Origin: SpSt-398 sp033762195
GTDB lineage: Bacteria; Bacteroidota; Bacteroidia; Chitinophagales; Chitinophagaceae
Reading direction: 5' to 3'
Length of the DNA: 64,000 bases
NCBI GenBank assembly: GCA_033762195.1
Contig: JANRLV010000116.1
Coordinates: 1-64,000, forward strand
Shown: positions 35,328 to 43,819 of the stretch, in pieces
Layout of the letters: the number at the start of each line of letters is the position of its first letter
How positions within the stretch are numbered: the stretch's first letter is position 1
Translations under genes and position numbers: made by a program
Notes under the pieces: model-generated
What the model was told of the DNA's origin: nothing
The model's database searches: none
The model's input: the letters and a program-made list of their open reading frames with translations, nothing else

Positions 35328-35918
35328 CTACCCGATTTCATAGTCCTGTTCCAATTTCCTTTTTACTTCCGGCCATTCATTTTTCAATACCGAATAGTAT
35401 ACTGAAGTACGACGCCGGTTGTTCCACATGGTCATATGGCTACGAAGGGTTCCTTCTTCCATGCCGCCTATTTTTTCCAGTCCTTTTCTCGCGCGGGTAT
35501 TTTGTACATCTGTTTTGAATTCCACTCTTTCCATATCGGCCATTTCAAAAGCATATTTCATCATGGCATACTTTGCATGTACATTGATACCGGTACTGCG
35601 AAACGGCTTTCCCAACCAGCTCCATCCGATCTCTACCCGTTTATCATACAGGGTAATATTACCCAGGCTGCTGGAGCCTGCGATCAAGCCTGTTTTTGTC
35701 TCAATGATGGTGAAGGGCCGGCGTGTGTTCGCCCGTCTATCGCTTTCTGCCAAATCGAACCACCGGTGAAGTTGGTCCGGATCCCCGAGGTTCAGCGAGA
35801 AATATTGCCACATGGATGGATCTTCCCCAGCCAAGTGAAGAAAAGCATCATAGTCACTTCTGTCAAGGGGCCGGAGTGTAACAAGCGAGGTTTGAAGTTG
35901 GAGGTCTGTTGGAAACAT
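35328..35918 (-). CDS. GNAT family N-acetyltransferase (RimJ/RimL type)
   Basis: A 196-residue acetyltransferase of the RimJ/RimL branch. The acetyl-CoA site is the IAGSSSLGNITLYDKRVEIGWSW block (beta-4/alpha-3) and the C-terminal RARKGLEKIGGMEEGTLRSH segment typical of this branch. It transfers acetyl from acetyl-CoA to an amino group; the substrate is unknown (ribosomal proteins, antibiotics or small metabolites are possible). It lies just upstream of the PlsC-like gene and is followed on its 5' side by a repeat-rich spacer. Confidence 0.88.
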   Translation of the reverse strand: MFPTDLQLQTSLVTLRPLDRSDYDAFLHLAGEDPSMWQYFSLNLGDPDQLHRWFDLAESDRRANTRRPFTIIETKTGLIAGSSSLGNITLYDKRVEIGWSWLGKPFRSTGINVHAKYAMMKYAFEMADMERVEFKTDVQNTRARKGLEKIGGMEEGTLRSHMTMWNNRRRTSVYYSVLKNEWPEVKRKLEQDYEIG

Positions 35919-35934
35919 GGGGGAGGTGATTATA

Positions 35935-36066
35935 AGCTATTAGCTTTTAGCTTTTGGTTAAGGTTGAAATGTAATGCAATTTCGACATTATCTTATAGGT
36001 ATTGATAGTAAAGTTTTTACTAGCTTATGACTAACAGCTAACAGCTAACTGCTAATAGCTATTAGC
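35935..36066. repeat. GCTAAYAGCTAWTAGC repeat pair between the GNAT and ung genes
   Basis: AGCTATTAGCT lies at 35935-35945. A denser block at 36030-36066 has GCTAACAGCTAAC, then GCTAATAGCTATTAGC (36051-36066), a 16-bp perfect palindrome. The two blocks are about 90 bp apart and could pair as a large stem. The same core occurs at five other positions in the window. Confidence 0.75.
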
Positions 36067-36072
36067 TACCAA

Positions 36073-36744
36073 CTAACAGCACCAATCTATCGGCTCTATC
36101 CGATTCTTTACCAGATATTCATTGGCTTTTGAAAAATGTCTGTTTCCAAAAAAACCGTTATGGGCAGAAAGGGGAGAAGGGTGTGCGGATTCAAGCACCA
36201 GGTGTTTGCTGGTATCGATCAGTATCTTTTTTTCCCGGGCGAATTTTCCCCAGAGCAGGAACACCACATGTTTCTTTTTTTGAGAAATGGTTTTGATGAC
36301 GGTATCGGTGAAAATGGCCCAGCCGATCTTGGAATGACTCATGGGTTCGCCCGCCCTTACGGTAAGAGAGGCATTCAGGAGCAGGACGCCTTGCCTGGCC
36401 CAATGTTCCAGGTTGCCATGGCGAGGCGGGTCTACCCCAATATCGGTTTGAATTTCTTTGAAGATATTGATCAATGAAGGCGGGGGAGGCACACCATTAG
36501 GTACTGAAAAACTCAGTCCATGTGCCTGGCCTGCGCCATGATAAGGATCCTGGCCCAATATCACCACCTTGACCTGGTCAATCGGGGTTTGGTCAAAGGC
36601 ATGAAAGATCTTTGAGCCGGGAGGGTAGATGGTCTTGCCCTGGCCTTTTTCGGTCTTTATATGAAGGACGATCTGCTTGAAATAAGGCTTATCAAACTCT
36701 GCATGAAGTGCTTGTTTCCACGACCCCTCTATTTTTACGTCCAT
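36073..36744 (-). CDS. ung: Uracil-DNA glycosylase
   Basis: A 223-residue family-1 uracil-DNA glycosylase that removes uracil from DNA in the first step of base-excision repair. The catalytic water-activating Asp66 lies in GQDPYHG (64-70), and the C-terminal HPSPLSA motif carries His188. Segment LLLNASLTVRAG supplies the uracil-binding Asn. Full length for the family. The ATG at 36744 is well placed. Confidence 0.97.
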   Translation of the reverse strand: MDVKIEGSWKQALHAEFDKPYFKQIVLHIKTEKGQGKTIYPPGSKIFHAFDQTPIDQVKVVILGQDPYHGAGQAHGLSFSVPNGVPPPPSLINIFKEIQTDIGVDPPRHGNLEHWARQGVLLLNASLTVRAGEPMSHSKIGWAIFTDTVIKTISQKKKHVVFLLWGKFAREKKILIDTSKHLVLESAHPSPLSAHNGFFGNRHFSKANEYLVKNRIEPIDWCC

Positions 36745-36753
36745 GCTGTATGC

Positions 36754-36785
36754 TTTGGCTGCAAGCTAAAAAAAAATTACCTTTG
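36754..36785 (+). promoter_or_regulatory. Promoter of tRNA-Arg, TTTG-N20-TACCTTTG
   Basis: A TTTG at 36754-36757 is followed after 20 bp by TACCTTTG at 36778-36785, matching the Bacteroidota -33/-7 consensus with normal spacing. Transcription would start near 36792, giving a ~50-nt leader before the tRNA. Confidence 0.7.
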
Positions 36786-36842
36786 CACACTTGTGAGTTT
36801 TAAGGGGAATATCCCTTTCAAGCGCTTAGTTCTTTAAAATAT

Positions 36843-36916
36843 GGTCCGGTAGCTCAGCTGGATAGAGCAGCTGCCTTCTAAGCAGCAGGCCATTGGTTCG
36901 AATCCAATCCGGATCA
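36843..36916 (+). tRNA. tRNA-Arg (anticodon UCU)
   Basis: The cloverleaf is complete: 7-bp acceptor (36843-36849 with 36909-36915, one G-U), D arm GCTC/GAGC, a 5-bp anticodon stem (36870-36874 with 36882-36886) around loop CTTCTAA with anticodon TCT at 36877-36879, and a T arm with TTCGAAT. The discriminator is A at 36916 and CCA is not encoded. It reads AGA codons. A promoter and a terminator flank it. Confidence 0.97.
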
Positions 36917-36921
36917 CAGAA

Positions 36922-36948
36922 ACCCCGCCATCGGCGGGGTTTTTTTTA
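36922..36948 (+). terminator. Terminator of the tRNA-Arg gene
   Basis: A perfect 8-bp GC-rich stem (36922-36929 and 36933-36940) with a 3-nt loop, followed by a run of eight T. It lies 6 bp after the tRNA. Confidence 0.95.
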
Positions 36949-37052
36949 TTGCTTCAATCTTACTTAGATTGGCATGGAAATTCCAGCAGAAAAAATTCTC
37001 CGCCCGTTTGACAATTTCAAAATTTGCAATAAGTTTGCTGCCAACCACATCT

Positions 37053-37074
37053 ACTAAACCTGATCAGGTTTAGT
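37053..37074. promoter_or_regulatory. 22-bp perfect palindrome, candidate operator
   Basis: ACTAAACCTGA and its exact complement meet at 37063/37064 with no loop, centred on TGATCA. It lies in the otherwise featureless spacer between the tRNA terminator and the small lipoprotein gene at 37134. The lack of a loop favours a protein-binding site over a terminator. The rest of 36949-37133 holds nothing recognisable. Confidence 0.5.
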
Positions 37075-37133
37075 CACCACCCCACTTATTTTTTACGAGA
37101 ATATCCGTCCCCATTCATTAAAAACCATTAAAC

Positions 37134-37358
37134 ATGAAGTGGGTTCTACTTGTATTGCTATTTGTTTCCTGTCGGGAGACCAGTTACACCATCATTACAA
37201 AAAGTCAAGAAGGATATCGGATCCTTGATCCCGCCTTTGCCTGTGATTCCCTTTTTAAAACATTCCGCAGCATTGAAACCTATTATCAGACAATAGGCTG
37301 GGAATTGGGTTATCCTATCGGTCATGACCGGTATACTATTAAAAAAAACAGGTATTGA
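37134..37358 (+). CDS. Small predicted lipoprotein, unknown
   Basis: A 74-residue frame with a short signal and lipobox (MKWVLLVLLFVSC, Cys13). The mature part is about 60 residues with tyrosines and no recognisable family. It begins at ATG 37134 after a spacer with a strong palindrome, and ends before the tandem YATTCAC repeat. The coding case rests on the lipobox and start; it could be a remnant of a longer gene. Confidence 0.5.
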   Translation: MKWVLLVLLFVSCRETSYTIITKSQEGYRILDPAFACDSLFKTFRSIETYYQTIGWELGYPIGHDRYTIKKNRY

Positions 37359-37360
37359 TC

Positions 37361-37388
37361 TATTCACCATTCACTATTCACTATTCAC
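37361..37388. repeat. Four tandem copies of YATTCAC
   Basis: The 7-bp units TATTCAC, CATTCAC, TATTCAC, TATTCAC run without gaps in the 97-bp spacer upstream of hutH. A phased heptamer array this short is a simple-sequence expansion, and its copy number may vary between strains. Confidence 0.8.
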
Positions 37389-37431
37389 TTTTCTTCTCTT
37401 ATGGCCTCCCCTTAAAACCAAAATAATCTCC

Positions 37432-37439
37432 TACTTTTG
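37432..37439 (+). promoter_or_regulatory. Candidate -7 element of the hutHU promoter
   Basis: TACTTTTG matches TAnnTTTG and ends 16 bp before the hutH start codon. No convincing -33 element is found at 19-21 bp. Confidence 0.4.
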
Positions 37440-37455
37440 ACCGAGATTGCAACCC

Positions 37456-39018
37456 ATGAATGATACATTTCATTACGGTATAGATTCCCTGACTCCGGCG
37501 AAGGCGCTGGACATTGCCCAGGGGAAATTAAAAGGGATTCTATCCACCCAGGCCAGAGAAAAAATTGAAGAAAGCCAACGCCAGGTATCCGCTATCGTGG
37601 AACAGGAACGTACCGTGTATGGCATCAATACCGGCTTTGGTATTTTGTCAAATACCCGGATTTCGGCAGAGGATACCACCACACTTCAGCACAAGATCCT
37701 TCAAAGCCATAGCGTAGGCGTAGGCGATCCCATTCCCATTGAGATTGCCAAGTTGATGCTCATTACCAAAGTACATGCCCTGGCACAAGGGTATAGTGGT
37801 ATCCGAATGGAAACACTGGAACGGATATGCTGGCATATCGAACAGGATATCATACCGGTTGTCCCGGAAAAGGGCAGCGTAGGCGCCAGTGGTGACCTGG
37901 CCCCTTTAGCCCATCTTTTTCTCCCATTGATCGGTTTAGGCGAATGCTACCTGAATGGAGTAAGGCTGGATACACACAAGGTTTTAAAACAAAAAGGAAT
38001 ATTGCCCCTGCAACTGGGCCCAAAGGAAGGACTGGCCCTGATCAATGGCACCCAGTTCATCCTCTCTTTTGCGGTAAAGGCTGTCCAGCGGATGCACAAT
38101 TGTCTGGAGGCGGCTGATATAATCGGGGCCATGAGCCTCGAAGCACTTACCGGGACCAAGGCCCCCTTTGATGACCGGCTTCATCAATTACGTCCTTACG
38201 CCGGAAACCTGTTGGTAGCCCAGCGGCTCAGGCTTTTACTCGAAGGTTCTGATATCATGCAGAGCCATGTGGATTGCGGGCGGGTGCAGGATCCTTATTC
38301 GCTGCGCTGTATGCCACAGGTACATGGCGCTTCGCGCAATGCGTGGTTACATTTAAAAGAAATGACACAGGTGGAGTTGAATGCCGTAACGGATAATCCG
38401 ATCGTTTTTAAAGCAGATGATACGGTGAGTGGAGGAAATTTCCATGGACAACCCATGGCGCTGCCCCTTGACTATGCCTGTTTTGCCGCCGCTGAGATCG
38501 GCAATATCAGCGACCGCCGATGCTACCTGCTCCTGGAAGGTAAATGGGGACTTCCCATGCTGCTGATGAAAGATGTTGGGCTGAATTCAGGTTTCATGAT
38601 ACCACAATACACTACGGCTGCTTTGGTAACGGAAAATAAAACACTTTGCTTTCCTTCCAGCGCGGACAGTATTCCCACTTCGCTGGGACAGGAAGACCAT
38701 GTAAGCATGGGCAGCATCAGCGGGCGAAAACTCAATCGGGTGTTGGATAACCTGGAGTATATCCTGGCCATTGAATTACTCTCCGCCTGCCAGGCCATTG
38801 AATTCAGGAGGCCATTAAAGAGCTCGGCAGTGTTGGAGTTTGCGCACGAGTATGTACGTGATTATGTGAGTTTTGCAAAGGAAGACCGAATATTTGCTGA
38901 AGATATCAATAAGGTATCGGGACTGATCAAAGAATTTGGATTGGTAGAACGGGTGAATGATTTTGCCCGTGAGCAGGGAGTACATCTCAATGCCCACTTC
39001 GGTGAATTTATTTTGTAA
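37456..39018 (+). CDS. hutH: Histidine ammonia-lyase
   Basis: The start is the ATG at 37456; an in-frame TTG at 37447 would add three residues. The 520-residue cytosolic enzyme converts L-histidine to trans-urocanate and ammonia. The autocatalytic MIO prosthetic group forms from Ala144-Ser145-Gly146 in GSVGASGDLAPLAHL. YGINTGFG near 55 supplies the active-site tyrosine, and TDNPIVF and QEDHVSMG are also conserved. It is the first of two hut genes here, followed by hutU after 69 bp. The pathway is completed by hutI at 56145 and hutG at 60283. Confidence 0.97.
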   Translation: MNDTFHYGIDSLTPAKALDIAQGKLKGILSTQAREKIEESQRQVSAIVEQERTVYGINTGFGILSNTRISAEDTTTLQHKILQSHSVGVGDPIPIEIAKLMLITKVHALAQGYSGIRMETLERICWHIEQDIIPVVPEKGSVGASGDLAPLAHLFLPLIGLGECYLNGVRLDTHKVLKQKGILPLQLGPKEGLALINGTQFILSFAVKAVQRMHNCLEAADIIGAMSLEALTGTKAPFDDRLHQLRPYAGNLLVAQRLRLLLEGSDIMQSHVDCGRVQDPYSLRCMPQVHGASRNAWLHLKEMTQVELNAVTDNPIVFKADDTVSGGNFHGQPMALPLDYACFAAAEIGNISDRRCYLLLEGKWGLPMLLMKDVGLNSGFMIPQYTTAALVTENKTLCFPSSADSIPTSLGQEDHVSMGSISGRKLNRVLDNLEYILAIELLSACQAIEFRRPLKSSAVLEFAHEYVRDYVSFAKEDRIFAEDINKVSGLIKEFGLVERVNDFAREQGVHLNAHFGEFIL

Positions 39019-39087
39019 AACTGGTTATTGCCAAAGCAGGCTGTATTAACTGCCGCCGCGTACGCCGCGGGAAATAAAAAATTTTAT

Positions 39088-40770
39088 ATGCCCTCAATTC
39101 CCCAAACCCCCACTGGTAGCACCCTTCGTTGCAAAGGATGGATACAGGAAGCCGCCTATCGGATGCTCCTGAACAACCTGGATCCGGCCGTTGCGGAAAG
39201 ACCAGAGGATCTTATCGTCTATGGAGGAAGGGGCAAGGCTGCCCGTAATCACCAGGCGCTGGAAAACATCCTGAAAGCCCTGACCATCCTTGAGAACGAT
39301 GAAACCTTGTTGATTCAAAGCGGGAAACCGGTTGGTATTCTAAAAACTCATCCCGATGCACCCCGCGTTCTGTTGAGCAATAGTCAACTCGTGCCTCATT
39401 GGGCCACCTGGGAGCATTTTGATGAACTCGAGAAAAAAGGCCTGATGATGTATGGCCAGATGACTGCGGGTTCCTGGATCTATATTGGTAGCCAGGGCAT
39501 CGTGCAGGGGACCTATGAGACCTATGCAGCCCTGGCAGATAAACATTATCAAGGCTCACTGAAAGGCACGTTGAATGTAACGGCAGGCCTGGGTGGTATG
39601 GGTGGCGCCCAGCCCCTGGCCATAACCATGAATGGCGGCGTAGCCCTGATTGCCGAAGTGGAAGAATGGCGGATCGATAAACGGCTGGAGACAAGATATC
39701 TTGATGAGAAAAGCCTGGATATAGACGAGGCAATTGACAAAGCCATCGGGTATAAAAAAATTGGTGCCGCAAAAAGCATCGGTGTGCTGGCAAACGCTGT
39801 CAGACTCCTGGAAAGGATGGTGGAAAGGGGGATAATACCAGATACGCTAACGGATCAAACCAGCGCCCATGACCCTTTGATCGGGTATGTGCCGCACACC
39901 TTGAATAATCAGGAAGCGAACGCTTTGCGTGAAAAAGATCCGGCAGCCTATATTCAACTCAGCTACCAGAGTATGTACCGGCATGTACAGTTGATGGTGC
40001 AATTGATGGATAAAGGAGCGATCACTTTTGACTATGGAAACAATATCCGCGCCAGGGCAGAAGAGTTGGAGAAAGATCCAACCCATGTAAAATTGGATTT
40101 TCCAAAAGGCAGATGTTTTGCTTTTCCAGGCTTCGTCCCGGCGTATATACGTCCTTTATTCTGTGAAGGCAAAGGGCCTTTTCGCTGGGCAGCCTTAAGT
40201 GGCGATCCGGCCGATATTGCGGTGACGGATGAATTGATCCTTGCGTTATTTCCAGAAAACACCTCGCTTCGGCGGTGGATCACGCTGGCCAAAGAGAAGA
40301 TCGCCTTTCAGGGATTGCCGGCCAGGATCTGTTGGCTGGGACAGGGAGAAAGAGAGAAAGCAGGGTTGGCTTTTAATGAACTTGTAAGAACGGGCAAGGT
40401 GAAGGCACCGATCGTCATTGGTCGGGATCACCTTGATACCGGATCAGTGGCCAGTCCCAACCGCGAAACAGAGGCCATGCTGGATGGAAGTGATGCCGTA
40501 GCCGATTGGCCTTTACTCAACGCCCTGGTAAATACCGCCGGTGGAGCGAGCTGGGTATCTTTGCACCATGGGGGTGGGGTAGGAATGGGATACAGTATTC
40601 ATGCAGGCATGGTGATCGTAGCAGATGGCACGGAGGCGGCTGCGGCACGCCTGGCTCGTGTACTGCGCAATGATCCGGGTATGGGGGTTATACGCCACGC
40701 CGATGCCGGATATGAATTGGCAAAACAAACATCGATTGCTTTTGGATTGAATATCGATTCGCGAATTTGA
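39088..40770 (+). CDS. hutU: Urocanate hydratase
   Basis: The ATG at 39088 gives the usual N-terminus; an earlier in-frame TTG at 39028 adds a sequence without similarity. The 560-residue enzyme hydrates urocanate to 4-imidazolone-5-propionate using tightly bound NAD+ as an electrophile. The NAD-binding region is TAGLGGMGGAQPLA with MTAGSWIYIGSQGIVQGT just before it. The segment FPGFVPAYIRPLF and the C-terminal VSLHHGGGVGMGYSIHAG are family landmarks. It is co-transcribed with hutH. Confidence 0.96.
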   Translation: MPSIPQTPTGSTLRCKGWIQEAAYRMLLNNLDPAVAERPEDLIVYGGRGKAARNHQALENILKALTILENDETLLIQSGKPVGILKTHPDAPRVLLSNSQLVPHWATWEHFDELEKKGLMMYGQMTAGSWIYIGSQGIVQGTYETYAALADKHYQGSLKGTLNVTAGLGGMGGAQPLAITMNGGVALIAEVEEWRIDKRLETRYLDEKSLDIDEAIDKAIGYKKIGAAKSIGVLANAVRLLERMVERGIIPDTLTDQTSAHDPLIGYVPHTLNNQEANALREKDPAAYIQLSYQSMYRHVQLMVQLMDKGAITFDYGNNIRARAEELEKDPTHVKLDFPKGRCFAFPGFVPAYIRPLFCEGKGPFRWAALSGDPADIAVTDELILALFPENTSLRRWITLAKEKIAFQGLPARICWLGQGEREKAGLAFNELVRTGKVKAPIVIGRDHLDTGSVASPNRETEAMLDGSDAVADWPLLNALVNTAGGASWVSLHHGGGVGMGYSIHAGMVIVADGTEAAAARLARVLRNDPGMGVIRHADAGYELAKQTSIAFGLNIDSRI

Positions 40771-40818
40771 GTTTTGTCAGACACCGATAAGCATCTTAAC
40801 ACACATAAAATAGTTTGT

Positions 40819-41472
40819 ATGGCTAAATGGTTAACTGGTATTTTTCTTCTGATGACAATAGGAGCAAATGCCCAAATTGAAAAGGGGACATTTTTAATTG
40901 GTGGTACAGGTCGGTTCTCTTCTGATAGATCAGATCAGGATGAGGCTTTTTATAAACAAAATTTCAAACAGACCCAATATGCGGTTGAGCCTAAGTCGGG
41001 GATCTTTGTAATGGATAAGTTAGCGGTTGGCCTTACCGTCAGTGTACAGCACCAGAAACAGGATCAATATGTGTATTCCATCAACCCCCTGTATGAATCA
41101 ATTACGAATACCGAGAATAAAATTTCCCAATTTGCCGTAGGCCCATTTTTGCGTTATTACTTCTTACCGGCCAAACAAAAGATAAATCTGTTTTCTGAAA
41201 TAGGATGGACCTATGGTAAGGAAAAAACAAGAATAGAATCGGCTCAGGCCCTATCTCCAGCCTTTGGTTCGGGTGGTATGCCAAGTTACAGCACTTCCGT
41301 GGCAAAATCAGCATACAATGTAAACACCTTTTCCGTTTTGGCAGGACCCGTGTTATTCATCAATCCAAAAGTTTCCTTCGAGTTGTCAATTGGATATGCA
41401 ATAGCAAAAGTGAAAGCCCAGGAGCGAAAATCCTTCTCCATCGGCACCGGATTTTTGGTTTACATAAAATAA
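40819..41472 (+). CDS. Outer-membrane beta-barrel protein, unknown
   Basis: The ATG at 40819 starts a clean signal peptide (MAKWLTGIFLLMTIGANAQ); the frame is open upstream from a TTG at 40774. The 217-residue product has eight or so amphipathic strands (GTFLIGGTGRFSS, GLTVSVQHQKQDQYV, FLRYYFLPAKQKINLFSEI) and ends with ...FSIGTGFLVYIK, as in OmpX/OmpA-type barrels. It follows hutU by 48 bp, but a functional link to histidine use is not shown. Function unknown. Confidence 0.8.
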   Translation: MAKWLTGIFLLMTIGANAQIEKGTFLIGGTGRFSSDRSDQDEAFYKQNFKQTQYAVEPKSGIFVMDKLAVGLTVSVQHQKQDQYVYSINPLYESITNTENKISQFAVGPFLRYYFLPAKQKINLFSEIGWTYGKEKTRIESAQALSPAFGSGGMPSYSTSVAKSAYNVNTFSVLAGPVLFINPKVSFELSIGYAIAKVKAQERKSFSIGTGFLVYIK

Positions 41473-41475
41473 GCC

Positions 41476-41506
41476 AAAGGCTAAGAACAAATAGCTCTTA
41501 GCCTTT
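41476..41506 (+). terminator. Inverted repeat of the GCTAA class after the beta-barrel gene
   Basis: Perfect 11-bp arms (41476-41486 and 41496-41506) with a 9-nt loop lie 4 bp after the stop codon, followed by TAGCTTTTAGCTTA. The arm sequence AAGGCTAAGA is related to the GCTAATAGC repeat family, so the element probably doubles as terminator and repeat copy. Confidence 0.65.
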
Positions 41507-41525
41507 AGCTTTTAGCTTATTGATG

Positions 41526-42260
41526 CTATTGTATGATCCATTTCCGGATCTTTAATACCTCGTGTGTTTTAATGGTATTGTAAAAGAGGCTGTATATAAG
41601 CCCAATGCCTTTTGCATAGTGCAACGTGTGCATTTCGCCGGTAGGCTGGGGGATACCACCCGGATCACATACTTCCGGTCGCATTTGTATTACATAGACG
41701 TGCGCAAAGGTGTTGCCGTTTACGGTAATAGTGGCATCGGCATCCACACATCGAAAATGGTAGCGTAGTAATTTCACCTGAATGCCAACACTGGTTCTTC
41801 CCTGATAATCGGGAGAGTACCATGTTTGTCCTGTGGTCAGGGTTTCTTTTAAAAAATTCAGATGGTCATAGATCGAGGGAGAAAAATTGAGGTAGCTGGT
41901 GAAACCACTGACGGAGGTGTATCGGTAATAGTTATCGCCTGATTTTCGGTAGTACTGTTTATTATTGGCTGGATAGAAGCTTTTAAATTCATTCCATTCC
42001 TCATAAGGCAGGTTTTCAATGGTAGTTGGGGCCAGAAAACTGCGAATGACCGAATCGCCGGGAAAGGTCATGTCATCATAGATCCATCGGCTGTTTTCAG
42101 TAAGCGGAAAATAATTGGGGTTGGTGGTAGGAACAACCTGAATAGTATCTGCAGGTGGGGCAACGTCAATCAAATCAGGACCTCCTTCATAGCTGTAATC
42201 CTTACTGCAGGAAAACAACAGTAAGCAACTGAGGCAATATAAGGATGTCTTTAAAATCAT
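41526..42260 (-). CDS. Hypothetical lipoprotein
   Basis: A 244-residue protein with lipobox LLLFSCSKD (Cys near 18), followed by a short Pro/Asp linker and a beta-rich domain starting NYFPLTENSRWIYDDMTFPGD, which is a common start for Bacteroidota surface or periplasmic lipoproteins. Aromatic strands continue (YRYTSVSGFTSYLNFSP). I do not recognise the family. It is followed on its 5' side by an AT-rich repeat element. Confidence 0.75.
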   Translation of the reverse strand: MILKTSLYCLSCLLLFSCSKDYSYEGGPDLIDVAPPADTIQVVPTTNPNYFPLTENSRWIYDDMTFPGDSVIRSFLAPTTIENLPYEEWNEFKSFYPANNKQYYRKSGDNYYRYTSVSGFTSYLNFSPSIYDHLNFLKETLTTGQTWYSPDYQGRTSVGIQVKLLRYHFRCVDADATITVNGNTFAHVYVIQMRPEVCDPGGIPQPTGEMHTLHYAKGIGLIYSLFYNTIKTHEVLKIRKWIIQ

Positions 42261-42270
42261 TATTAACTAT

Positions 42271-42333
42271 TGATTATTAATTATTGGTTCATGATGTTCG
42301 CATGAATTCTTTACCATCAATAATCAACAATTA
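42271..42333. repeat. Two-part AT-rich repeat, TGATTATTAATTATTGGTT ... AATAATCAACAATTA
   Basis: Half A (42271-42289) and half B (42319-42333) are identical to sequences at 53179-53197 and 53233-53247. A partly complementary copy of half B lies just before half A (ATTATTAACTATTGATTATT at 42259), so the element can fold as a stem. It lies just downstream of the PQQ-type dehydrogenase gene. Confidence 0.7.
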
Positions 42334-42347
42334 ATAATAATGCTCTC

Positions 42348-43580
42348 TTATTTGATTCTATACAATTTCCCGCCATCCGTAACCGTATACAGGGCATTGT
42401 TGAAATACAGCACATCCCTGAAACGCTCGTTCTTATCGGCCAGTAATCGTTCTTCGCCCACAACTTTATTATCCTTAATCACGATCCGGGCGATATGTTG
42501 CCCGCTCAGTCCGCCGATAAAGAGATTGTTCTTCCACTCGGGGATCGCGGTTCCTTTGTAAAAAGCCATTCCACTGGGAGAGAGGGTTGGATCCCAGTAA
42601 TAAATGGGCTGTTCCATTCCCGCTTTCTGTTGGAGCGCTTCCCCTACTTTGGAACCACTGTATTCAATTCCATAAGTGATGACAGGCCATCCATAATTTT
42701 TACCCGACCGGATGATATTCAATTCATCTCCACCACGTGGTCCAAATTCCGCTTCCCAGAGTTCTCCGGTTACCGGATGAATATCCAGGCTCTGCGCATT
42801 CCGGATACCGTAGGCAAATATTTCTGGCATGACATTGGGCTTTCCAATGAATGGATTACCCGGTGCCGGTTTCCCTTCTTTTGTAATGCGAAAGATCTTT
42901 CCAAGTCCCGACGAAAGGTCTTGGGCCTGAACCCGTCCTTCCAAATTTGACCTTTCTCCGGTGCTGACAAATAAATTCCCATCCCGGGCAAAGATCAACC
43001 TGGACCCATAATGTAACGTACTGTTCAAAGCCGGGGTTGCCCGAAAGATCACCGTTGGGTTCTCCACTTTTGCGGTAGCCTCATTGAGTTTTCCTTTGGC
43101 AACGGCCATCAGGTTGCCCACTCCGGATTTTTCGGAGAAGGACCAATAGATCATTTTGTTCTGGGCAAAAGAAGGATCCAGGGCCACATCCAAAAGCCCA
43201 CCTTGGCCACGGTCATCCACGGCTGGAAAACCGGTGATCTTTTTACTGTTTTGACCATTGGCATCCAGGATCAACATGTATCCGGATTTTTCGGTTAATA
43301 GGAGCCGTCCGTCAGGAAGCCCAATGACTGCCCAGGGTTTACCCAGCTTTTCCGCCAGCATGGTGACGGTATAGGAAGCCTTTGTCTTGACCCCACCGAT
43401 CCTGGTCTGCCCTTTGAATGCAGGGGCATAATTTGTGTTTGCTTTGCGGGTCTCAACAGGCGGAAGACCGGTTGTATCGATCGACCCGTCAATGCGGGAA
43501 GCGGCATTGTCATTGGCACAGCTGGTGGCCCAGGTCAGGAGAGAGGCAGCGATGATGCAGATACTTGATTTCTTGTACAT
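42348..43580 (-). CDS. PQQ-dependent sugar dehydrogenase-like lipoprotein
   Basis: The ATG at 43580 gives a lipoprotein signal (ASLLTWATSCAND); the frame extends upstream without one. The 410-residue protein is a six-bladed propeller of the soluble glucose/sorbosone dehydrogenase family (GDH-B type): GKPWAVIGLPDGRLLLTEKSG, GQGGLLDVALDPSF, GSRLIFARDGNLFVSTGERS, and EFGPRGGDELNIIRSGKNYGWP, which carries the usual Ca/PQQ-site residues. It oxidises a sugar or related alcohol with periplasmic PQQ. PQQ synthesis genes are not in the window, so cofactor use is not proven. Confidence 0.9.
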   Translation of the reverse strand: MYKKSSICIIAASLLTWATSCANDNAASRIDGSIDTTGLPPVETRKANTNYAPAFKGQTRIGGVKTKASYTVTMLAEKLGKPWAVIGLPDGRLLLTEKSGYMLILDANGQNSKKITGFPAVDDRGQGGLLDVALDPSFAQNKMIYWSFSEKSGVGNLMAVAKGKLNEATAKVENPTVIFRATPALNSTLHYGSRLIFARDGNLFVSTGERSNLEGRVQAQDLSSGLGKIFRITKEGKPAPGNPFIGKPNVMPEIFAYGIRNAQSLDIHPVTGELWEAEFGPRGGDELNIIRSGKNYGWPVITYGIEYSGSKVGEALQQKAGMEQPIYYWDPTLSPSGMAFYKGTAIPEWKNNLFIGGLSGQHIARIVIKDNKVVGEERLLADKNERFRDVLYFNNALYTVTDGGKLYRIK

Positions 43581-43748
43581 ATTTCTTTGGTTGGGACTTC
43601 GTTTCAAAATAAAGTACAATTTATCAATAATTCCGTAGATCCCCGTTCAGGATTTGCTGCCCGGGTACAAAAAAGTGAAGGGCCTTAAAAAAAGCCCCTC
43701 TTATTTGCTGCCTTCAACATGAGAATTTTTGACGTTCTTTCTCCTTTA

Positions 43749-43785
43749 TCATCGGAAAAGGGCAAAAAAGGTCATCAGAAAAGGG
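43749..43785. promoter_or_regulatory. Direct repeat TCATCRGAAAAGGG, candidate regulator site
   Basis: TCATCGGAAAAGGG at 43749-43762 and TCATCAGAAAAGGG at 43772-43785 are spaced 23 bp start to start, about two helical turns. They lie 35 bp before the ATG at 43820 (or 74 bp before 43859) of the small membrane protein gene. Two in-phase copies suggest a dimeric activator site. Confidence 0.45.
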
Positions 43786-43819
43786 GGTTTTTGAAAAAAA
43801 TATTATATTCAATGGCCAA

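Noticed and set aside
35436..36005. 189-codon plus-strand frame over the GNAT gene
   Set aside because: It overlaps the acetyltransferase on the other strand and runs into the repeat-rich spacer; no domain is visible.
39212..39793. 193-codon minus-strand frame inside hutU
   Set aside because: Antisense to a well-conserved enzyme; the predicted protein is a low-complexity mix rich in Arg, His, Pro and Ser.
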